Assembly (NCBI GenBank): GCA_964443005.1
Contig: CAYUBI010000064.1
Location: 1 to 14,192 of the forward strand
Length of the DNA stretch: 14,192 bases
DNA from: CAYUBI01 sp964443005
GTDB taxonomy: Bacteria; Margulisbacteria; Riflemargulisbacteria; GWF2-35-9; CAYUBI01
Direction: 5' to 3'
Shown: piece by piece, positions 7,309-13,384 of the stretch
Position numbering within the stretch: the first letter of the stretch is position 1
How the letters are laid out: every line of letters begins with the position of its first letter
Position numbers and translations under genes: made by a program
The notes under the pieces: model-generated
The model's input: only the letters and a program-made list of their open reading frames with translations
The model's database searches: none
What the model was told of the DNA's origin: nothing

Positions 7309-7383
7309 CAATTTAGTTACGCAGGGATGTAACGAACCATTGCAAAAAAGATTCATTCAACTATCAAAACATCCATAGTATAA
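7309..7383 (+). pseudogene. Decayed copy of the PIN-partner gene
   Basis: In the frame starting at 7309 the translation reads QFSYAGM-stop-RTIAKKIH, compared with QFSCVEMKRAAAEKIH in the intact gene (residues 5-20): 9 of 16 positions are identical with no gap, and about 32 of 48 bases match. The lysine codon after the methionine has become TAA. Similarity is lost after KIH. There is no PIN gene before it: the tRNA tail ends six bases upstream, so the toxin appears deleted. It is best read as the remnant of a second unit with the same organisation. Confidence 0.55.
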
Positions 7384-7384
7384 T
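7356..7384 (+). promoter_or_regulatory. Candidate promoter for the DUF5674 pair
   Basis: A perfect TATAAT at 7379-7384 has TTCAAC (7356-7361) 17 bases upstream. This would start transcription near 7391, about 44 bases before the GTG of the DUF5674 gene. It overlaps the decayed antitoxin fragment. Confidence 0.4.
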
Positions 7385-7422
7385 TGACGTTGATGCACAT
7401 TACGCAAAAACAATTAATAAAT

Positions 7423-7434
7423 TAGGAATTCCTA
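7423..7434. promoter_or_regulatory. 12-bp palindrome covering the ribosome site of the DUF5674 gene
   Basis: TAGGAATTCCTA is a perfect inverted repeat ending directly at the GTG start (7435). It contains the Shine-Dalgarno AGGA (7424-7427, seven bases from GTG). It could be an operator for autoregulation, as is common for small two-gene stress modules, or could fold and hide the ribosome site. Role inferred. Confidence 0.35.
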
Positions 7435-7776
7435 GTGAAAATATTAGATAATATCGTGTTAATGGATGAGTTAAAAACAATAGCAACTAATACTTTTGGC
7501 GATTTAGTAAAAGCAGTTGTCGATGTTGAAAAAAAGTTGCTTGCTATTGATGCAGAATTGCATGCAGATTTGGAAGCTATTCTTTTGGAAAATGGCTCTA
7601 AACAAAGTGATTTATGGGGAATTAATCTATATCCAGACTTAACTGGAGAAGATTTTCTTGAATTTGATTCAATGATTAACCTGCGCCCATCGCTACCCAA
7701 TATGAGTCGCGGTGTTGATAATCCACAAACTCAAAAATTAATAATTAAAATTGTAAATACATGGATTAAACAATGA
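7435..7776 (+). CDS. DUF5674 family protein
   Basis: The 113-residue protein matches the DUF5674 pattern as I recall it: an opening with MDELKTIA, FGDLVKAVVDVEKKLLAID, ELHADLEAILLENGSKQSDLWGINLYP, EFDSMINLRPS, and a C-terminal SRGVDNPQTQKLIIKIVN. No biochemical function is established to my knowledge. The conserved H, D/E and SRGV residues suggest a binding or catalytic surface. The start is GTG at 7435 with AGGA seven bases upstream; the in-frame ATG at 7462 would remove nine residues and has no ribosome site. Its stop overlaps the next gene in ATGA (7773-7776), so the two are translationally coupled and probably act together. By layout it might be a toxin-antitoxin-like pair; that is conjecture. 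Confidence 0.7.
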   Translation: MKILDNIVLMDELKTIATNTFGDLVKAVVDVEKKLLAIDAELHADLEAILLENGSKQSDLWGINLYPDLTGEDFLEFDSMINLRPSLPNMSRGVDNPQTQKLIIKIVNTWIKQ

Positions 7777-8105
7777 CAATTCAACATAAAAATCTTGCTT
7801 CTGGTGCATGGAATCAACTATCGATTTGTGAAAAACTAGCAAATATCGGAAGTGAAGTCAGTCGCGCCCTTAACTGGCAAAAAAAAGGTAACCCTGATTT
7901 TTCTCAAAAAGCGGCCACTAGAGCGCTAGAGTTGATTGATATAAGCTTTGATTCTATTGAATTATTGCCTCAACTTAAAGAATTTGCTCGTTTACGGGAA
8001 ATTATTGTTGATTATTTCTATGGATCAAACCAATTTTCTTCCTCTGAAGTGTTATTTCGCAAATACTTTGATCATTTTAATTATGCAGTACGAAAAAACT
8101 ATTAA
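7773..8105 (+). CDS. Small helical protein coupled to DUF5674
   Basis: This is a 110-residue protein with no assigned function. It looks mostly helical, with a central NWQKKGNPDFSQKAATRALELIDISFD segment, a LKEFARLREIIVDYFYGSNQ segment and the ending FRKYFDHFNYAVRKNY. I recall similar unnamed proteins with the pattern of a helical repeat followed by RLRE-x3-DYF and SS-x4-KYF-x2-F-YA; it has the size and helical look of HEPN-type partners, but the HEPN catalytic motif is not evident. It starts inside the stop of the DUF5674 gene (ATGA overlap), so the two must be made in coordination. Confidence 0.65.
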   Translation: MTIQHKNLASGAWNQLSICEKLANIGSEVSRALNWQKKGNPDFSQKAATRALELIDISFDSIELLPQLKEFARLREIIVDYFYGSNQFSSSEVLFRKYFDHFNYAVRKNY

Positions 8106-8124
8106 TCTGACGTCCTTTTAATCA

Positions 8125-8187
8125 ACACGTAAAGCTGTTCCAACTAGTAACACTCCGTTGGTAATACCCACAATATCATCAAAACCG
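8125..8187 (+). pseudogene. Relic of the N-terminal coding region of the 837-aa gene family
   Basis: The 60 bases 8125-8184 match 8397-8456 (codons 20-39 of the large gene) at 54 positions. They read TRKAVPTSNTPLVIPTISSK against TSKAVPTSNTPLVIPTISSK. Five of the six base changes are silent, as expected if both were once translated on this strand. The relic then reads PNINL and stops at TAA (8200-8202). The reverse strand is also open over this stretch, so strand is not fully settled. Confidence 0.5.
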
Positions 8188-8250
8188 AACATCAATCTTT
8201 AATTGAATGCCGACCACTGTCATGCTGCAATATCTATCATAGAAAAACTA
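8164..8250 (+). repeat. 87-bp direct repeat, left copy
   Basis: It matches 11807-11893 without gaps at 84 of 87 bases (differences at the GAAC/GGAC, ACTG/AATG and CTGC/CTAC positions). The two copies enclose the whole glycosidase-like/amidase cassette and sit 3643 bases apart. The left part of the repeat overlaps the N-terminal coding relic. Confidence 0.85.
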
Positions 8251-8262
8251 CAAAGATTCGAC

Positions 8263-8308
8263 TGAAATTATGTTTAGATTTCTCGTATTTAGGGAATGAT
8301 ATTAATGC
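8263..8308 (+). repeat. 46-bp upstream repeat, copy A
   Basis: It matches 13222-13267 at 39 of 46 bases without gaps, with the last 17 bases identical. It ends 31 bases before the ATG of the large gene. The second copy stands directly in front of the 32-codon mini-ORF. It may contain the promoter or leader of this gene family, or be part of a decayed coding region; both strands are open. Confidence 0.7.
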
Positions 8309-8339
8309 TACGTATTACACTCACTGTTAGGAAGAAAAA

Positions 8340-10853
8340 ATGGTTGATAGAGTATCTTTACCAACGAATCAAACGAATAAAGGAGTAAAACAAACAACAA
8401 GTAAGGCTGTTCCAACTAGTAACACTCCTTTAGTGATACCCACAATATCATCGAAACATATTTGTGCTGATACAATATCTTGCCAACAACATCAACTACT
8501 TGCACAAATCCCCAGTTTGAACAGTACCTCAAATACAATTAATCAAAAATCACCTAATTTTGATTCTATTAATAGCATTGCTGAAGAAACGTGGGCAAAC
8601 ATTCTGCATAATGATGTTCGTAGCGATCTAAATAAATCACAAAAAAAACAGATAAGGCAAAAGATATATAATGTATTTGAAAGCATGAAAAAAGCCCCTA
8701 TTTTAATGCTTTTAACATTTTCAAAGATGGATAGAGATTCAAACATGAAGGAATTCTCCCCTCAAAAAATAATCTTACCATTGTTGGCAAAAATAAATAT
8801 TCCAAGGCTATTTTCTTCGGAGATTCAAAAAGTGCCGCTTTCAATTAATAACATTTTGATTCTGTTGTACTGTGCTAATAAGCTGGGTGTTAAGATTGAA
8901 AATGATCAAGAAGCATATAATAAGCTGCTATCTGTCAATACATCAAAAGAACAAATAACTCCAGATATTATTCATTGGATGCAAGATTTGGGGATGAGTC
9001 AAGAAATAAAAGACAAAATTATTTCGAAACTTGACCTCCCTCTCTTTGATTTAACCTTAATGGAAAAAATACGGTATACATCTGTTAAGTTTGATTCAGA
9101 AGAAGCCATACTGGCAAATATTTCTAAATACATTAATAAACCAATTTCGAAGGATCATATTTTAGAACAAATAAAGCTCATCTCACTTTATACTCAGGTT
9201 AAAGAAAACGGAATATCTGGCATTTATTACGTCGACGATAAAATGACTGGATTTTTTGAAAGCACTGCTCATTATTTACTCAACAAGTTAGCAATATATC
9301 TGTCTAAGAAACCTGAAAGCCTTGAACAAGTATTAAAAGAAATTCCGAGTAGATTACAAAACGAACTTAAAACAAGTATTCAAGCAACTCAATCTTCAGC
9401 GACAGTTGAAGACGATATCTTATCCGAGTTGCTAAATGAACAAGAAACAAACGCCTCCATAAAAATAGTGAAAATACAAAATGAGACAGAGTTGTTTTAC
9501 ATATGCAATCAGTATTTCATTGAAAAACAACAACAGGATAATGATCCACAATTAATGTTTCTTCGTAACTTGGTTCTTGATTATGTAAAAGATCCCAGCA
9601 TACAACAAAAAATTTCTCAAGATACAAGACTATTAACCTTCCCTTCTGGAAAATCAACAATGCACGACTTTATCAAAAAATTTATGGATATTGATATTGA
9701 CAAGCAAAGCTCAGGCTTTCTGGATAAGGCAACAAAAATGTTTAACAGAGTCATGAGTGGTGACTTCAGCTCAATTACTAGGGGATTAACTATTGCTTCA
9801 AGCACATTGCTTGGAGGCAGTGAAAACAACAAATCTACCCTTAAACATGGAGCTCAAATCAACGATTTAATTATTACAAATTCAGATTTACCTAAAGGCG
9901 TCACTCTATATACTGATGTTACGAACGGTGCTTTATTAATTGTGGGTATTCAAAAAGATGGAGGGAGCGTTGAGTTTATTTATCAGCCAGAAAATAATGG
10001 AAGCTCGCTAGATACCCAAATTGAAGCTACTTATGGAAAAAAGCTAGGCTTTTCAAGTATTGGCCCTATTGTAAATGCATCCGGACAAGCAGATGGGAAC
10101 ATCATTTATCGTGGCAAATGGAAAAATGGACGTACAATCATGTCTGGAAGAATGGATGGGTACCTCTTAATAAACAATAAAAACAAGGCACATCTTCTAA
10201 ACAAGAACAATATTACGGGTGCTGATTTATCATCAATAATTGATCTAAACCGTTATCAACTATCTTTAATCGAAGCTTATGCATCCGAAAGAAAAAACAC
10301 GCAAAATAAGTTCAGAGAATCAGGGCTAAACCGCAATGAAAATATAAAATTATTGCAAAATGAACTTAGTCAATTAAAAAAATTAAAAACGCAGCTAAAC
10401 CTAACTGCTGAATTGATAAATACTCCATTATTTAAGCTTGATATTACACATAATTTAGACCATGCAGAATATTTCTGGAAGATAATGGAGTCAGAAAATA
10501 TATCGGGATTTCAAGCTACATTATTAAATGACCAGGGTCACTCCGAAAATCGATTTCACTCAAATATAGCTGATAATCGGAGGGCCTTCATACAATTTGA
10601 TGATGATAATTTTGCAATTGTTCATACAACTCAAATGATGTCACTCAAGGATTTTTCAAGTTATTTATCAACAATTACTTTGGATAATCACAAAGTTAAG
10701 TTTGCTATTAACCTAGATACTGGTGGTTTTGATTCTGCATCTCTTTACCAAAACGGCACACCCATTCGCCTAAGTAGAGACGCAGAAAGTGCTGGGAACA
10801 GAATCGTTATTTTTTCTTCAAACAATGATATAGGAGAAAAAGAGGAAATATAA
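8340..10853 (+). CDS. 837-aa protein with NAGPA-like phosphodiester glycosidase C-terminal region
   Basis: Residues 1-480 are polar, largely helical and not recognised; there is no signal peptide or membrane span. From about residue 540 the sequence resembles the phosphodiester glycosidase (NAGPA, PF09992-like) fold: LYTDVTNGALLIVGI, GFSSIGPIVNASGQADG (N579), MSGRMDGYLLIN (D606), and near the end RAFIQFDDDNFAIVHTT and FAINLDTGGFDSASLYQNG (D793, G795, G796), comparable to the family's A-x-N-L-D-G-G-x-S. Between these halves, about 640-690, is an inserted charged coiled coil, a copy of which lies at 13266-13367. Family members hydrolyse sugar phosphodiesters or act on envelope glycans; the substrate here is unknown. 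AGGAAG at 8329-8334 is five bases from ATG. The stop overlaps the amidase start by one base. Confidence 0.7.
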   Translation: MVDRVSLPTNQTNKGVKQTTSKAVPTSNTPLVIPTISSKHICADTISCQQHQLLAQIPSLNSTSNTINQKSPNFDSINSIAEETWANILHNDVRSDLNKSQKKQIRQKIYNVFESMKKAPILMLLTFSKMDRDSNMKEFSPQKIILPLLAKINIPRLFSSEIQKVPLSINNILILLYCANKLGVKIENDQEAYNKLLSVNTSKEQITPDIIHWMQDLGMSQEIKDKIISKLDLPLFDLTLMEKIRYTSVKFDSEEAILANISKYINKPISKDHILEQIKLISLYTQVKENGISGIYYVDDKMTGFFESTAHYLLNKLAIYLSKKPESLEQVLKEIPSRLQNELKTSIQATQSSATVEDDILSELLNEQETNASIKIVKIQNETELFYICNQYFIEKQQQDNDPQLMFLRNLVLDYVKDPSIQQKISQDTRLLTFPSGKSTMHDFIKKFMDIDIDKQSSGFLDKATKMFNRVMSGDFSSITRGLTIASSTLLGGSENNKSTLKHGAQINDLIITNSDLPKGVTLYTDVTNGALLIVGIQKDGGSVEFIYQPENNGSSLDTQIEATYGKKLGFSSIGPIVNASGQADGNIIYRGKWKNGRTIMSGRMDGYLLINNKNKAHLLNKNNITGADLSSIIDLNRYQLSLIEAYASERKNTQNKFRESGLNRNENIKLLQNELSQLKKLKTQLNLTAELINTPLFKLDITHNLDHAEYFWKIMESENISGFQATLLNDQGHSENRFHSNIADNRRAFIQFDDDNFAIVHTTQMMSLKDFSSYLSTITLDNHKVKFAINLDTGGFDSASLYQNGTPIRLSRDAESAGNRIVIFSSNNDIGEKEEI
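10301..10403 (+). repeat. Coiled-coil segment repeated at 13266-13367
   Basis: These bases encode residues 655-688 of the large protein. They recur downstream with two substitutions and one single-base deletion over 103 positions, i.e. near 97% identity. This is much closer than the N-terminal relic, hence a recent duplication. Confidence 0.85.
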
Positions 10854-11671
10854 TGAGAATTGAACATTTAAATTTGGCACCTGTTATTGCACAAAAAACA
10901 ATACCATCCGACTCAATCTTTGATGCAAACCAACTTTCTCTTATAACCAGAAAAGAATGGAATGCTGTTGAACCAACAAACAAGGCATCCCTTACAATCT
11001 ATCATGGCAATCTAAAAAATGTACTGAAATGGATAGTTATACATCATTCAGCATTTAGTGATGCTCCTGGGCCCAAGTTGTTGCAAACGTTTCATATGAT
11101 GAGCAGTGGATTCAATGATATTGGATATCATTTTATTATTGGAAAAGATGGAAAACTTTATGAAGGAAGATCGATAGATATCATGGGCGCACATACAGGA
11201 TCAACCAAGGAAGCAGATGCAATGGCTTCTGCGATAAGAAATGGGACTCTTAAAATAGCAATACCTATTAGCGATGCAATAGACATCATAAGAAAACTGT
11301 CTCCAAATTATGGAACTATCGGAATCGTATTAGATGGTGAATATGAGTATAATGGTAGTACACCTCCAGTAGCTCAAATTGAGACATTAAAGAAATTGAT
11401 TCTTTACCTGACAAAAAAGTATGAAATTCCTCAGGAAAATATTATAGGACATAGTGATGTTCAAAATATAATGATCGAATCAGCAGGCCTTACTTCTACA
11501 CATCAAGATAATACAGTTTGCCCAGGAAAAGAAGTTCGTAATGAACTAAAGAAAATTTTAGAGAATCTTCCAGCAAATACTGCCTTTTCTAAGAGAAAAA
11601 TTGGGAGTGTGTATACGATGAAAGAAGTAGAGGCTGATATTAAGTTTTTATCTTCAACTTCATCAAAATGA
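10853..11671 (+). CDS. PGRP-type N-acetylmuramoyl-L-alanine amidase (Amidase_2)
   Basis: Zinc amidases of this fold cut the bond between MurNAc and L-alanine in peptidoglycan. The domain starts at ITRKEWNAV (31-39, typical PGRP opening). Zinc ligands are H64 (WIVIHHSAF), H200 (IIGHSDVQ) and C223 (TVCPGK), with Y92 in DIGYHFIIGKDGKLYEGR as catalytic tyrosine and AHTG at 113-116; an active enzyme is expected. About 30 extra residues (119-150) sit between AHTG and NYGTIGIVLDG, and 25 residues (50-cross-linked tail, 238-272) follow the domain. The first 30 residues are not a Sec signal, so either it acts inside, is released by lysis, or leaves by another route. The ATG overlaps the TAA of the preceding gene, implying coupled translation and joint function. 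Confidence 0.87.
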   Translation: MRIEHLNLAPVIAQKTIPSDSIFDANQLSLITRKEWNAVEPTNKASLTIYHGNLKNVLKWIVIHHSAFSDAPGPKLLQTFHMMSSGFNDIGYHFIIGKDGKLYEGRSIDIMGAHTGSTKEADAMASAIRNGTLKIAIPISDAIDIIRKLSPNYGTIGIVLDGEYEYNGSTPPVAQIETLKKLILYLTKKYEIPQENIIGHSDVQNIMIESAGLTSTHQDNTVCPGKEVRNELKKILENLPANTAFSKRKIGSVYTMKEVEADIKFLSSTSSK

Positions 11672-11707
11672 AAAGACTTTGAGAGATTTTAAATAGGATA
11701 ATTATGT

Positions 11708-11738
11708 ATGAACTTGTAAGGATTATTTACAAGTTCAT
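11708..11738 (+). terminator. Hairpin after the amidase gene
   Basis: A perfect 12-bp stem (11708-11719 with 11727-11738) closes a 7-base loop, beginning 37 bases after the amidase stop. There is no T run after it, so efficiency as an intrinsic terminator is doubtful, but its position fits the end of the two-gene transcript. Confidence 0.5.
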
Positions 11739-11806
11739 GCTCAGTTTACTAATAGCAAAGCCTCATTTCACCATGAAATTAGCCCTCAAATGAAGTTCCT
11801 TAGAAT

Positions 11807-11893
11807 ATACCCACAATATCATCAAAACCGGACATCAATCTTTAATTGAATGCCGACCAATGTCATGCTACAATATCTATCATAGAAAAACTA
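11807..11893 (+). repeat. 87-bp direct repeat, right copy
   Basis: It is 84/87 identical to 8164-8250. The base context before it (TTAGAAT) is unlike the left copy, so the homology begins sharply at ATACCC. It ends 17 bases before the first possible ATG of the ATPase gene. Confidence 0.85.
11846..11874 (+). promoter_or_regulatory. Candidate promoter within the right 87-bp repeat
   Basis: TTGAAT (11846-11851) and TACAAT (11869-11874) are spaced 17 bases, predicting a start near 11881, shortly before the ATPase gene. In the left copy the same site reads TTGAAT-17-TGCAAT, a weaker -10. The repeat may thus carry a promoter for whichever gene lies behind it. Confidence 0.4.
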
Positions 11894-11909
11894 TCATGAA
11901 TACTTTAGC

Positions 11910-13058
11910 ATGGAAACGAGAAAAATCATTATGAGTAAACGATTTATTTTTGATCGAATTGTTGATCGAGAAAATATTTGTAATTTTCAAAAAGAATTCG
12001 AGCTAATTATGACAAAAATAATGAATAAAAATAATGTAGTATTTTTTGGTCCAAGAAATTTTGGAAAAACTTCGTTAGTAAAAAACGTTATAATTGAGGA
12101 ATTCAAAAAAAAGACTCAGCTGCCTTTTGTTTTTTTTGTTGATTTATATGAAGTTAAAGATGAGCAAAGTTTGTTAATACGCCTAATTAGAGCACTTGAG
12201 GCAACAATAAAAAATTATATGCCTGTAAAAAGTTTAATTAACCTTGTTAAAGAAAAGCTAACTTCTTTTGAAGTAAGCATCAATGTTGATAGCTTTTCTG
12301 GTTCTCCTGTATTAAGTTTGAATCCTAAAGAAAAAAATATTCCGCAAAGTATTTATCAAATATTTAAGGTATTAAAAGAAACTGCGTTAAATCGTGAATG
12401 TTTAATTGTTATGGATGAATTCCAAGATATATCCTTTATTAAGGGAATACAAGGAGAAATGAGAGATATCCTTCAAAATATAGGAGATATCCCTGTAATT
12501 ATTATGGGTTCTAAACAACACTTATTAGCAGATATTTTCTCTAATCCACAATCACCTATGTATTCGTGGGGTTATTGTCTGGAAATTAAACCTATTCCAT
12601 ATCAAGAATATCATCACTACATTCAAGAAAGATTTAATCCAAACAAAATAAAGATTTCGGAAGAAATCAGCAAGCATTTACAGGATGTGTTACATAGGGT
12701 TCCAGAATCAATAAATATTTTATGTCAGGAAATAATTGAGCATTATAAGGATGTAGAAATTAAGGACGAACATGTAAATTCGATGCTAGATAGTGTGCTT
12801 CAAAGTAGAGAAAGTATTTTTGAAAAGTATGTAGCATTATTTTCCATAAATGAAGAAAAAATCCTTATAGAAGTTGCTAAAAACAAAAAATTAAAAGAAC
12901 CACAAAGTCACGAATTTATTGTTCAAACAGGTTTGAGCCACGGTACTATTGCTACCCTCATTAAAAAATTAATTAATAAAAGTACATTAGAGTGTATCAA
13001 CGGTATATATCGGCATACGGACCCGTTATTAGAATTATACTTACAAAAATATAGATAG
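11910..13058 (+). CDS. AAA-family ATPase with C-terminal winged-helix-like region
   Basis: The protein has a P-loop ATPase domain of the AAA_14/ATPase_2 kind: Walker A GPRNFGKTS (residues 47-55), Walker B LIVMDEFQD (D169, E170), and a sensor-like IPVIIMGSKQH. The last 75 residues (IVQTGLSHGTIATLIKKLINKSTLE - IYRHTDPLLELYL) look like a winged helix, the usual arrangement in this group of standalone ATPases common in archaea and in accessory DNA of bacteria. Function is not known; roles in DNA handling or defence are possible. Start choice is uncertain: ATG 11910 and ATG 11931 both lack a clear ribosome site, and 11931 gives the more natural opening MSKRFIFDRIVDRE. Transcription may start in the repeat just upstream. 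Confidence 0.8.
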   Translation: METRKIIMSKRFIFDRIVDRENICNFQKEFELIMTKIMNKNNVVFFGPRNFGKTSLVKNVIIEEFKKKTQLPFVFFVDLYEVKDEQSLLIRLIRALEATIKNYMPVKSLINLVKEKLTSFEVSINVDSFSGSPVLSLNPKEKNIPQSIYQIFKVLKETALNRECLIVMDEFQDISFIKGIQGEMRDILQNIGDIPVIIMGSKQHLLADIFSNPQSPMYSWGYCLEIKPIPYQEYHHYIQERFNPNKIKISEEISKHLQDVLHRVPESINILCQEIIEHYKDVEIKDEHVNSMLDSVLQSRESIFEKYVALFSINEEKILIEVAKNKKLKEPQSHEFIVQTGLSHGTIATLIKKLINKSTLECINGIYRHTDPLLELYLQKYR

Positions 13059-13221
13059 TAAGTGCGCACAATGCTTTTGACAAAAAAGAAGAATTTAATC
13101 AATAACGAATCTGCTACCTGAACAAATTTTCCGTCAAACACAATCACCAATTTTTTGATTTCCGTTATTCCAAGAGCTCGCAGTTCAGCAGATATTGAAA
13201 TTAATAAAAGAAATATTTGCT
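13059..13221. other. Non-coding spacer with a possible minus-strand coding relic
   Basis: No intact gene is present. Read on the minus strand from about 13265 to 13070, one frame stays open and contains protein-like text such as ELRALGITEIKKLVIVFDG, with no start codon or ribosome site before it and continuing only into antisense of the ATPase gene. It may be a gene remnant. No terminator is evident between the two convergent genes. Confidence 0.35.
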
Positions 13222-13267
13222 TGAAATTATGTCTAATTTTCCAATATTTTGGGAATGATATTAATGC
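13222..13267 (+). repeat. 46-bp upstream repeat, copy B
   Basis: It is 39/46 identical to 8263-8308, the region in front of the large gene. It ends in ATGC, where the ATG (13264-13266) becomes the start of the 32-codon mini-ORF and the GC is shared with the coiled-coil repeat that follows. Confidence 0.7.
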
Positions 13268-13362
13268 AAAATAAGTTCAGAGAATCAGGGCTAAACCGCA
13301 ATGAAAATATGGAATTATTGCAAAATGAACTTAGTCAATTAAAAAAATTAAAACGCAGCTAA
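13264..13362 (+). pseudogene. 32-codon mini-ORF: coiled-coil fragment of the 837-aa protein
   Basis: The bases 13266-13367 are a near-identical copy of 10301-10403. Joined to copy B of the upstream repeat, they form an ORF that starts with ATG in the frame of the parent and encodes residues 655-685 of it (opening MQNKFRESGLNRNENMELL), ending two codons after a one-base deletion in the A run (AAA CGC AGC TAA). GGGAA at 13251-13255 is eight bases before ATG. It could be merely debris of an internally deleted paralog, or a translated micro-protein able to pair with the coiled coil of the large protein. Debris is the safer reading. Confidence 0.5.
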
Positions 13363-13384
13363 ACCTATAAAAGATAAAGCATAA

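Noticed and set aside
8118..8250. Minus-strand reading of the left repeat giving short ORFs starting with ATG
   Set aside because: The frames are broken by TGA, the right copy of the repeat stops after about 11 codons, and the plus-strand match to the large gene explains more of the silent changes.
8305..8388. 27-codon basic ORF beginning at the ATG in the upstream repeat and overlapping the start of the large gene
   Set aside because: It lies in another frame, ends just inside the large gene, is not kept in copy B (where the same ATG leads into a different sequence) and codes for nothing recognisable.
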